Made by a program: the position numbers and the translations under genes. DNA of 15,859 nt from an uncultured Acidimicrobiia bacterium (GTDB taxonomy: Bacteria; Actinomycetota; Acidimicrobiia; Spongiisociales; UBA5794): the NCBI GenBank assembly GCA_913031525.1, contig CAJWGC010000007.1, positions 1 to 15,859 on the forward strand. The letters run 5' to 3'. Position 1 is the first letter of the stretch. Every line of letters begins with the position of its first letter. This document shows, piece after piece, positions 1-6,900 of this stretch. Below the pieces are notes generated by a model. The model was given only the letters and a program-made list of their open reading frames with translations. It made no database searches and was not told the origin of the DNA.

Positions 1-1
1 G

Positions 2-421
2 CAAGAAGGAGATACGATTTCGGTTCACTATGTCGGCACTCTTGACGATGGATCGGAATTCGACTCATCGAGGAGACCAGGCCGTGATGCATTGTCTTTC
101 ACAGTAGGAGCCGGACAGATGATCGCCGGATTTGACTCTGCGGTCCGCGGAATGAAGCTCCGTGAGGTCAAGACGGTACGTATTGAACCGGCTGACGCAT
201 ACGGAGAGCGCGACGAGACCGCTGTCACCAATGTTCCATTGGATCAGCTTGGTCCTGGGGTTGCCGATACGGTAGAACCAGGCAGCATTCTGGTTTCAGG
301 ATCTGGGCAGCGCGTATTGGTGCTAGAGGTTTCAGAAGAGGAGATCGTCATTGACCTCAACTCGCCTCTAGCAGGGCAAGCTCTTACCTTTGAGATCGAG
401 CTAATTGCCTTCGGAAACTGA
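2..421 (+). CDS. FKBP-type peptidyl-prolyl isomerase, SlyD-like (5' truncated)
   Basis: The frame is open from the left edge and reads 139 residues to a TGA at 419-421; the start lies outside the window. The sequence shows an FKBP fold. Near the edge is the strand HYVGTLDDGSEFDSS, then the FKBP hallmark VGAGQMIAGFD, then the SlyD-like stretch DAYGERDE. A short insert-in-flap region follows, and the chain ends in the family's closing strand NSPLAGQALTFEIELI. FKBPs of this type catalyse cis-trans isomerisation of X-Pro bonds and act as cytosolic folding helpers. No His-rich metal-binding tail follows, unlike E. coli SlyD. The gene converges with the HIT gene downstream. Family assignment is firm. 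The exact subfamily, and whether an N-terminal signal sequence exists, cannot be judged. Confidence 0.88.
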   Translation, partial: QEGDTISVHYVGTLDDGSEFDSSRRPGRDALSFTVGAGQMIAGFDSAVRGMKLREVKTVRIEPADAYGERDETAVTNVPLDQLGPGVADTVEPGSILVSGSGQRVLVLEVSEEEIVIDLNSPLAGQALTFEIELIAFGN

Positions 422-446
422 GGATATTCAAGAATCTCCTAGTGTG

Positions 447-463
447 GCGCAGGGTAAATGCGC
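447..463. terminator. Weak hairpin between convergent genes
   Basis: GCGCA (447-451) pairs with TGCGC (459-463) around a 7-nt loop, and a short T-rich stretch (464-468) follows on the + strand. TCTCC (435-439) and GGAGA (475-479) can extend it as an outer stem. It sits in the 68-nt gap between the FKBP stop and the HIT stop, where a bidirectional terminator would be expected. The stem is short, so this is tentative. Confidence 0.3.
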
Positions 464-489
464 TTCTTAGATTGGAGAGATCGCGATTC

Positions 490-861
490 TCAACTGCCTG
501 TACCCTTATCGATACGAGCGCCAGTATTGTTCTCGTTCCAACCTCCCAGGAGGTGGAAGTGCAGGTGGAAGACTGTCTGACCAGCACCTTGCCCTACGTT
601 ACTGACGATTCGCCACCCAGTATTGAGATTGAATTCGTTCGCGATTCGAGCGGCTAGTTCGAAAAGCTTTCCCAGCAATGCACCTTGTTCTCTCGTGAGG
701 CCAGCAGCAGAGTCGGCTATGTGGCGCTTCGGGATCAGCAGGATATGAATCGGCGCCGCTGGCTCTATGTCGCGAAAGGCCAAAATTTCATCATTCTGGG
801 CGACGATTGCAGAGGGGATATTTCCTGCGACGATTTCGCAGAAAACGCAGTTGTCAGTCAT
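490..861 (-). CDS. HIT-family (histidine triad) nucleotide-binding protein
   Basis: The protein has 123 residues, the usual length for HINT-type proteins. The histidine triad is clear: H99-x-H101-x-H103 in FHLHFHLLGGW, with the central His being the nucleophile in this family. Cys5 and Cys8 near the N terminus, together with His47 (PKRH) and the triad, match the zinc-binding arrangement of many bacterial HIT proteins. HINT proteins hydrolyse purine nucleoside phosphoramidates or acyl-adenylates in the cytosol; the physiological substrate is usually unknown. The ATG overlaps the end of the upstream hydrolase gene by 8 nt and no clear Shine-Dalgarno is seen, so translation is probably coupled. 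The stop is a TGA at 490-492. Confidence 0.93.
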   Translation of the reverse strand: MTDNCVFCEIVAGNIPSAIVAQNDEILAFRDIEPAAPIHILLIPKRHIADSAAGLTREQGALLGKLFELAARIANEFNLNTGWRIVSNVGQGAGQTVFHLHFHLLGGWNENNTGARIDKGTGS

Positions 862-1858
862 GTGACGAATCGTTGGGGGAAAGACCGAAGAGGATTTTTT
901 CCTTTTCCAGGAAAGTGGTTACTTGGCTGCGATGTTCGAGATGAGATACATGAGCCATTGTTTCTGAAAAAGCTAGCCTTTTTTGGACTGGCGGAAGATC
1001 GGTTCGGAAGATTCCTTCCATGATTTCCCAACCAGTCGCAGGACCCCGTCTTAATTTCTGCACGATCGCGTCGAGACGTTGGTTGTGGTGCATGACAATT
1101 TGGCGTGCTCGAGATTGGCCGGATTCGATAGTCGTTCCGTGTGCTGGATAGGTGGTCTTAAGGCCGAGTTTTTCTATACGCTGCAACGAGGCGATATAGA
1201 TCCCGAGGCGATCTTCTTGGTCATCGTATTGGACTACCGGAGTGATTCGTGGGAGTACGTGGTCTCCGGAGAAAAGTGCATTGGTTTTCGAGTCCACCAG
1301 ACAAATATGCGCTGGATCATGTCCGGGGGTATGGAGGACTTCCAGGCCACGGTTGGCGTCCACGACGATACGGTCACTGTCTAGGAGAAGATCCGTAGGA
1401 GGATGCACTGGCGGGGCCCAAGGAGGTCGCTTTAGTGAGTGATGGATTTCCTTTGCCTGTTCTGACGGAGCGCCGTGCCGTAAGGCAAGCTTTTCCTGGA
1501 CGGACGATCGTAGAGACCAGTCGTTGTACTCCTCGATCCCGGAAGCGGCGTTTCTATGCATCAAAAATTGTGCTCCGCTGGCCTCAACAAGTCGCGGGGC
1601 CATTCCGATGTGGTCAACGTGAAGATGAGTTCCAATCAATCTTGTGATGTCTTGCACAACGTGACCTATGGCCTTTATTCCTTCAGTGAGTGCGGCCCAG
1701 GATTCTTCCGAGTCGACTCCGCAGTCAATTAAGACAAGACCATCAGGCGAGGCGATGACGAAGGAATTGACCCACTTCAGACGGGGAAAGGGTAAAGGAA
1801 GGCGGATCTCGAAGATTCCATTTCCGTGAGAGATCATGGGCTTATTGCTGTTGTTCAT
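854..1858 (-). CDS. Metallo-beta-lactamase-fold hydrolase with C-terminal helical/winged-helix region
   Basis: The protein has 334 residues. The MBL metal ligands are all visible: H78-x-H80-x-D82-H83 (THLHVDHIG), H180 (HTPGH), D199 (SGDH) and H240 (PAHG). This is the full binuclear zinc set of the glyoxalase II/LACTB2-like branch. The region after about residue 255 looks like the small helical or winged-helix domain that follows the MBL fold in LACTB2-like proteins. The substrate is unknown; thioester or ester hydrolysis is typical for relatives. The ATG at 1858 has no evident Shine-Dalgarno, and an in-frame ATG at 1837 is an alternative. The gene overlaps the HIT gene by 8 nt (ATGACTGA), so the two are probably one operon. 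Confidence 0.9.
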   Translation of the reverse strand: MNNSNKPMISHGNGIFEIRLPLPFPRLKWVNSFVIASPDGLVLIDCGVDSEESWAALTEGIKAIGHVVQDITRLIGTHLHVDHIGMAPRLVEASGAQFLMHRNAASGIEEYNDWSLRSSVQEKLALRHGAPSEQAKEIHHSLKRPPWAPPVHPPTDLLLDSDRIVVDANRGLEVLHTPGHDPAHICLVDSKTNALFSGDHVLPRITPVVQYDDQEDRLGIYIASLQRIEKLGLKTTYPAHGTTIESGQSRARQIVMHHNQRLDAIVQKLRRGPATGWEIMEGIFRTDLPPVQKRLAFSETMAHVSHLEHRSQVTTFLEKEKILFGLSPNDSSHD

Positions 1859-2196
1859 GTGAGGGAGCTTTCGCGTTCTGTGAATCTCATTTTCCTACCG
1901 CCAGCGCTTTGAGGACAAAGGCCGTGTTTTCAACCTTGGTGGTCCCGAATGATTAGGCATGCTCTGCTGAAGGAGTTGCTTTGATCGGTGAGGGACAAAC
2001 GGCCCCCTTGACCTTGTCCACTGAGCCCCTGATGATTCGGATGGTTTTGCAGTCGTGTGCATGTCACTTCACATCGCATGGACCCGAGCGTACCCTTTTT
2101 AGTTGGCAAGATCACAGATCTGTACCATCTCCTGTTCCTATCGAAATCAGGTTGATCTCGGTATTCTCACGATATTCGTAGGCGGGAGGAGGTGGA
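1859..2196. other. Divergent intergenic region upstream of the fdh operon
   Basis: These 338 nt lie between the divergent hydrolase gene (-) and the formate dehydrogenase operon (+). A possible sigma70-like promoter on + is TTGACC (2008-2013), a 17-nt spacer, and GATGAT (2031-2036); the match is only moderate. A 6-bp stem GGACAA/TTGTCC (1993-1998/2014-2019) overlaps it. A 10-bp palindrome ACAGATCTGT lies at 2114-2123 and could be an operator. Immediately before the fdh start is a very strong Shine-Dalgarno, GGGAGGAGG (2184-2192). A short open frame (1981-2181, TTG start with AAGGAG upstream) resembles no protein I recognise. I saw no tRNA and no recognisable riboswitch. Confidence 0.4.
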
Positions 2197-4071
2197 ATGA
2201 CAAAGCATCAGCGCCTCACTGAACCTCTTATTCGAGAGAATGGAACCTTACGTCCTGCAAAATGGGATGAAGCACTTGACAAGGTGGCGGCTGGCCTCGG
2301 CGAGCACATGGGTCGCGCAGTCGGAATGTTCTCTTGCTCAAAGGCGACCAACGAGATGAACTACATTGCCCAAAAATTTGCTCGAGTTGTCCTTGGCAGT
2401 AACAACATTGACAGCTGCAATCGCACTTGACACGCTCCTTCAGTCGCCGGTCTGGCGGCAGTGTTTGGAGCGGGAGGCGGCACTTCTTCATATGAGGAAA
2501 TCGAGACCACAGATCTGATTGTTTTGTGGGGCTCTAACGCGCGCGAAGCTCACCCCATTTTTTTCCATCATCTCGCCAGAGGTATGCGCAATGGAGCGAA
2601 GATGTACACCATCGATCCGCGTCGTACAACCTCTGCGGAATGGGCGGACACATGGCTCGGGATCGATGTCGGTTCTGATATAGCTCTTTCCAATGCTGTG
2701 GCGCGCGAGATCATTGTTTCAGGTTTCGCCAACGATGGTTTTATCGCTCATTCGACTTCTGGATTTGATGCTTACGCTGCGTCGGTCGACGAATGGACTT
2801 TGGAAAGGGCCGAGCAAGTCACCGGTGTTCCAGGAACTGCGATAAAAGAACTGGCTCACGACTACGCGCTTGCTGACACCGCTCAGTTATGTTGGACGCT
2901 CGGGATCACGGAGCATCACAATGCTACGGACAACGTACTGGCGCTGATCAACCTTGCTCTCTTAACCGGTCATGTTGGACGATATGGATCTGGTCTCGTG
3001 CCGCTTCGCGGACAGAACAATGTCCAAGGTGGGGGGGATATGGGTGCCTTGCCCAACAAGCTTCCGGGATTTCAGGATTTAGAGGATGATGAACTTCGTG
3101 GAAAATTCGAAGCGACTTGGGGTGTCGATATCCCTGACAAGAGCGGATTGCATCTTTCTCTAATGTTCGAAGCGATGGAGTGTGGCGATATAAAGGCGCT
3201 CTACGTTATAGGAGAGAACCCAGCACAGTCAGAGGCCGATGTTTCACGGACTCGACGGATCTTGGATGGCCTCGATTTCCTCGTCGTTCAAGATATCTTC
3301 TTGACGAAGACCGCCGAAATGGCTGATGTTGTCTTACCTGCATCGGCTTCTTGGGCTGAGACAGAGGGAACCGTTACCTCCTCGGAACGACGAGTGCAGC
3401 GCGTCAGGAAGGCACTAGATCCGCCAGGTTCAGCGCGTGACGATATAGATATCTTGAGCGATATTGCGAGACGTTTGGGTCACAATTGGGCTCCTCAAAC
3501 ACCCGAGGAGGCGTGGGATGAACTTCGTAGTCTCTCTCCGATGCACGGTGGCATGTCTTATCGACGTCTTGAAGATCACGGTGGGTTGCAATGGCCTTGT
3601 CCTGACGAGGATCATCCTGGGACTCAATTCCTTCACGGTTGGCTGTGGGAGAATCCATTGCCGCGCGATCCGGTTCCGTTTTTTCCAGTCGAATGGGTAC
3701 CTCCTGTAGACGAGCTCTCTGACCATTATCCGATTCGTCTCACCACTGGTCGACGTCTGGATTCGTATAACACAGGTGTTCAATCGGGCGGTTACCGTTC
3801 TCCTATCCGGGATACTGGTGCTTTGGAACTAGCTCCTGAAGAAGGAACGAAACTTGGTCTGGAAGAAGGAGAAAGAGCGCGTGTTAGCTCTAGGAGAGGG
3901 AGTATTGATGTTCCAGTTCTTTTCAACAAAAACTTGAGACCTGGCCTTGCGTTCATGACACTGCATTTTCCCGACGATGTTGATGTGAATGTATTGACGA
4001 TCGATGCTTGGGATCCCAAATCAGGGACGGCAGAATTCAAAGCTACGGCTGTTCGAGTAGACAAAATTTAG
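2197..4071 (+). CDS. fdhA: Formate dehydrogenase catalytic (Mo/W-bisMGD) subunit, selenocysteine-containing, lacking the N-terminal Fe-S part
   Basis: One protein of 624 residues, read through an in-frame TGA (2428-2430) as selenocysteine, Sec78, in the context NNIDSCNRT-U-HAPSVAGL. This is the FDH active-site motif, with His79 following Sec. Arg271 in PLRGQNNVQGGGDMG matches the other catalytic residue of the family. Molybdopterin-binding segments follow (VVLPASASWAETEGT; a C-terminal MopB domain around PIRLTTGRR). The subunit oxidises formate to CO2 at a Mo- or W-bis(MGD) centre. It begins where ordinary FdhA has already passed its [2Fe-2S], ferredoxin-like and Mo-proximal [4Fe-4S] domains. 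An in-frame TAG at 2179-2181, a strong Shine-Dalgarno and an ATG at 2197 show that this start is genuine. The missing N-terminal part is encoded at 5895-6818. The next gene starts 21 nt downstream. Confidence 0.93.
2435..2470 (+). promoter_or_regulatory. Bacterial SECIS element of the fdhA mRNA
   Basis: The element lies just after the Sec UGA (2428-2430). The apical stem CGCC/GGCG (2445-2448/2454-2457) is capped by the loop GGUCU (2449-2453), identical to the loop of E. coli fdhF as I recall it. The loop begins after 18 nt following the UGA, the same spacing as in E. coli fdhF. Pairs G2443-C2459, U2444-G2458 and C2441-G2461 extend the stem. A lower stem CTCC/GGAG (2435-2438/2467-2470) lies below a U-rich internal loop. 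SelB binds such a loop to direct Sec insertion. No selA, selB, selC or selD lies in this window. Confidence 0.9.
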
Positions 4072-4092
4072 GAGCCGATTATCGATCTCCAG

Positions 4093-5898
4093 ATGACGAC
4101 GGACCGGGCGACGGCTACCGAACGGGAATCTGTCGATGTGGTACTCGGCTCTCCAGATTCTGGATGGTCGGGGGGTGCGCGCGCTTCTTCTGATTTCCAT
4201 ATAGCTAGAGGGGGATTTCATCAAGCCCAGCAGAATCGGAACATGCTGTTGCCGGCGCTCTTGGCTCTCCAAAGTTCTGCGGGTTGGATCAGTCCCGGTG
4301 GGCTTAACTATGTATCTGAACGGCTTGGCGTTCCTCCAGCTGAGGCCTATGGCGTAGCGTCTTTTTACGCCCTTCTATCGACCGAACTGCGACCTCCGAG
4401 GGCGTTGTATGTATGCGACGATATTGCTTGTGCGCAGATAGGAGCTGAGCAGCTCATTTCAGACGTCGAATCTTTTGTCTTGGGCGACCCTGAGGCGATA
4501 GTTATCCGTAGTCCTTGCCTCGGTCAATGTGATAAGGCCCCAGCAGTCTTTCTGCAGACTGCCGGGGGAGAAGATGCTGCTGTTGCTCCCGCAGATTTGT
4601 CCATTGTCCGCCAAGCAGTGATTGGGAATTTCCCATCGACAGTCCATCCTTCCGATACCTTCGGTAATGGCCCTTCCTTTCTTTTGCATCGGGTGGGAGA
4701 GATTGATCCGACTTCGATCGCTGCTTACCGCGCCACAGGAGGCTATAAAGCGTTGCCTGTTGCTTTAGAGGCGGGACCCGAGAGTGTCGTTGCTGAAATC
4801 AAGGCAAGTCGGATTCGTGGCCGTGGCGGTGCGGCCTTTCCGATGGGATTTAAGTGGGAAGCTGTAGCCGGTGCTGATGATCCCGAGCGCTATGTTGTTT
4901 GCAACGCTGATGAATCTGAGCCGGGTACTTTTAAAGACCGCGTGCTCCTGGAAGGGGATCCGTTTTCCATTATCGAGGCCATGACGATCGCGGGATTCGC
5001 GGTCAGTGCTTCCAAGGGATTTGTTTATATCCGCGGTGAATACCCACTGGCCATATCTCGAATCGAAGCTGCTGTGGCCCAAGCCGAGGAGTCAGGTCTC
5101 CTCGGTGACAATGTATACGGATCGGATTTCTCCTTTCGGATCCAAGTTCGGAGTGGAGCTGGCGCCTACATCTGTGGGGAAGAAACAGCTCTATTCAATT
5201 CGATCGAAGGGTTCAGAGGCGAACCCCGGAACAAGCCCCCTTTCCCTACTCAATCAGGTCTGTTTGGCAAACCTACTGCCATCAACAACGTTGAGACTTT
5301 GGCCAACGTTTCGCAAATTGTGCTACAGGGAGGAGAGAAATTTACCTCCATCGGAACGGCAGAATCCACAGGAACGAAGCTGTTCTGTTTGTCTGGGGCT
5401 GTGGAGAAACCCGGCGTGTACGAGGTTGAGTTTGGCATGACTCTCGGGGAACTTCTCGAGATCGCTGGCGGGGCGAAGGGAGAGATTGCTGCAATTTTGC
5501 TTGGTGGCGCCGCTGGATCTTTCATTGGGCTGGACGCCGTAGATCTTCCGCTTACTTTTGAAGACACACAGGCAGCAGGCTTGTCTTTAGGATCGGGCGT
5601 CATCATGCCCTTCTTGGTGGGAGTCGACTTCGAGGCGGTCGTTCAGCGTATTGCCTCTTTCTTTCGCGATGAATCTTGTGGCCAGTGTGTTCCGTGTCGT
5701 GTGGGTACGGTTCGCCAGGAAGAGGCACTTCATCGTATTGCTTCAGGAAGAAATCCGGATACGCTCAATGAAGAGTTTGTCCTTCTCGATGATCTCGATC
5801 GTGTGATGCGAGATGCTTCGATTTGTGGGCTCGGTCAAACTGCCGGTACTGCAGTGCAATCGGCTATAGGACTTGGATTAATCGGTGGCTCATCGTGA
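4093..5898 (+). CDS. fdhB: NAD-linked formate dehydrogenase diaphorase subunit, NuoE-NuoF fusion
   Basis: The protein has 601 residues. Residues ~45-180 are a NuoE-like thioredoxin-fold domain with [2Fe-2S] ligands C108, C113, C142 and C146. Residues ~195-600 are NuoF-like: an FMN/NADH-binding glycine-rich stretch (GRGGAAFPMGFKW, 243-255), CNADESEPGTFKDR (270-283), and GAGAYICGEETALF (355-368). The [4Fe-4S] ligands are C529, C532 and C535 (SCGQCVPC) plus C578. Such fusions are known in HoxF of NAD-reducing hydrogenases and in the beta subunit of Methylorubrum FDH1. The expected role is transfer of electrons from the Fe-S subunit to FMN and NAD+. The start is taken as ATG 4093, but the nearest GGAG (4071-4074) is 18 nt away, so initiation may depend on coupling. 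The end overlaps the next gene as GTGA. Confidence 0.92.
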   Translation: MTTDRATATERESVDVVLGSPDSGWSGGARASSDFHIARGGFHQAQQNRNMLLPALLALQSSAGWISPGGLNYVSERLGVPPAEAYGVASFYALLSTELRPPRALYVCDDIACAQIGAEQLISDVESFVLGDPEAIVIRSPCLGQCDKAPAVFLQTAGGEDAAVAPADLSIVRQAVIGNFPSTVHPSDTFGNGPSFLLHRVGEIDPTSIAAYRATGGYKALPVALEAGPESVVAEIKASRIRGRGGAAFPMGFKWEAVAGADDPERYVVCNADESEPGTFKDRVLLEGDPFSIIEAMTIAGFAVSASKGFVYIRGEYPLAISRIEAAVAQAEESGLLGDNVYGSDFSFRIQVRSGAGAYICGEETALFNSIEGFRGEPRNKPPFPTQSGLFGKPTAINNVETLANVSQIVLQGGEKFTSIGTAESTGTKLFCLSGAVEKPGVYEVEFGMTLGELLEIAGGAKGEIAAILLGGAAGSFIGLDAVDLPLTFEDTQAAGLSLGSGVIMPFLVGVDFEAVVQRIASFFRDESCGQCVPCRVGTVRQEEALHRIASGRNPDTLNEEFVLLDDLDRVMRDASICGLGQTAGTAVQSAIGLGLIGGSS

Positions 5899-6818
5899 GC
5901 AAGACTCATCTCGAGTTACCGAGTTCTCTGATCGAGATAGAAATTGACGGTTCAGTAGTCACCGCACCGAAAGGAAGCACCATTCTTGAAGCTTGCCGAG
6001 GCGCAGGGGCAGAGCAACCGACACTCTGTTATCTAGAAAATCTCACTCCTGTCAATACTTGCAGAGTTTGCGTTGTAGAGGTAGTTGGTTCTCGTGCGCT
6101 TGTCCCTGCTTGCTCTCGGCCAATTGAGCCGAACATGGAGATTTCTACTGATTCCGAACGAGTTCGGCACAGTCGTCGAATGGTTTTCGATTTGCTTGAG
6201 AGTTCGGTTGACCTCTCACTTGTAGATGACTCAACGCGTTCTTGGATGGAGCGCTACCGAATTGATTCTCCGAGTGACGACGATTCGACAGAGCCTTCAG
6301 GGGAACGTGTTGACCGAGTTAAGTCTTATCACGTGTCCCATCCTGTTCTACCTGCAACAGTTGCTCAACCGGTAAAGATTGAGGACGACCTTTACATACG
6401 TGACTATGCCAAGTGCATTCTTTGCTACAAGTGCGTAGAAGCCTGTGGCCCTGACGCTCAAAATACTTTTGCTATCGCAGTAGGCGGCCGTGGTTTCGAA
6501 TCTCGGATTACTACCGAGTTTGACGTTGTTCTTCCCGACTCGGCTTGCGTTTACTGTGGAAACTGCATTGGAGTGTGCCCTACTGGTGCGCTCATGTTTA
6601 AGTCAGAGTTTGACCTTCGCGCTGCGGGTCGGTGGGATGAGTCGTCACAGACTGTGACAACAACGGTCTGTTCCTATTGCGGAGTAGGTTGCAATCTAGA
6701 GCTAACCGTACAGGACAATGAGATCGTCAAGGTGACTTCGCCGCTTGATCATGACGTTACGAGCGGGCATCTGTGTATAAAAGGTCGTTTTGGCTACCAA
6801 CATGTACAGAACCGATAA
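5895..6818 (+). CDS. Detached N-terminal Fe-S part of formate dehydrogenase alpha subunit
   Basis: The protein has 307 residues, starting at a GTG (5895) that overlaps the previous stop (GTGA). The domains correspond to the N-terminal third of ordinary FdhA. A plant-type [2Fe-2S] domain has C45, C56, C59 and C73. Two ferredoxin-like [4Fe-4S] motifs follow: C174/C177/C180/C184 and C218/C221/C224/C228. Last is the Mo-proximal [4Fe-4S] domain, C259/C262/C266 with C294 in LCIKGRFG. K296 matches the conserved Lys that bridges cluster and pterin in Fdh-H. There is no Cys between 74 and 173, so the His-Cys cluster of NuoG/FdhA is absent. The chain ends at GYQHVQNR, just where the 2197-4071 protein takes up the family sequence. 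It probably wires the Mo-Sec site to the NuoEF fusion, like HoxU with an extra domain. Confidence 0.9.
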   Translation: MSKTHLELPSSLIEIEIDGSVVTAPKGSTILEACRGAGAEQPTLCYLENLTPVNTCRVCVVEVVGSRALVPACSRPIEPNMEISTDSERVRHSRRMVFDLLESSVDLSLVDDSTRSWMERYRIDSPSDDDSTEPSGERVDRVKSYHVSHPVLPATVAQPVKIEDDLYIRDYAKCILCYKCVEACGPDAQNTFAIAVGGRGFESRITTEFDVVLPDSACVYCGNCIGVCPTGALMFKSEFDLRAAGRWDESSQTVTTTVCSYCGVGCNLELTVQDNEIVKVTSPLDHDVTSGHLCIKGRFGYQHVQNR

Positions 6819-6840
6819 ACCATTGGAGGGAGAGGCCGCT

Positions 6841-6900
6841 TTGTGGGGGCAATCGGCTAGCGCAGGAAATTTCACCAGACTTTTTAGGCGGGATCCTTGA
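6841..6900 (+). CDS. Possible 19-residue leader ORF coupled to fdhD
   Basis: In the 81-nt gap before fdhD, a TTG at 6841 is preceded by a purine-rich GGAGGGAGAGG (6825-6835). The frame runs 19 codons (starting WGQSASAGNF) to a TGA that overlaps the fdhD ATG as TGATG (6898-6902). The ribosome-binding-like sequence and the stop/start overlap suggest a translated leader. The peptide resembles nothing I know, and an ORF this short can arise by chance. Confidence 0.2.
   Translation: MWGQSASAGNFTRLFRRDP

Noticed and set aside
1988..2070. Molybdenum-cofactor (Moco) riboswitch upstream of the fdh operon
   Set aside because: Only a single 6-bp stem is visible; I could not find the multi-stem core expected for that riboswitch.
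2114..2123. 10-bp palindrome ACAGATCTGT upstream of fdhA as an operator
   Set aside because: Short palindromes of this size are not rare, and there is no second copy nearby. It is kept only as a note in the intergenic entry.
1981..2181. A 66-codon + strand ORF (TTG start, AAGGAG 5 nt upstream) before fdhA, in the same frame as fdhA
   Set aside because: It has no recognisable protein features or Fe-S cysteine pattern and does not encode the missing FdhA N terminus, which is at 5895-6818. It could be a leader but cannot be supported as a gene.
2197..2430. Reading the first 77 codons as a complete small protein, or fdhA as a pseudogene with a nonsense mutation
   Set aside because: The TGA is exactly at the FDH Sec position, the frame continues with family sequence, and a matching SECIS follows.
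5823..5894. Extending the Fe-S subunit upstream to 5823
   Set aside because: The extension lies inside the NuoF C terminus in another frame, and the GTGA overlap at 5895 gives a better start and a normal N terminus.
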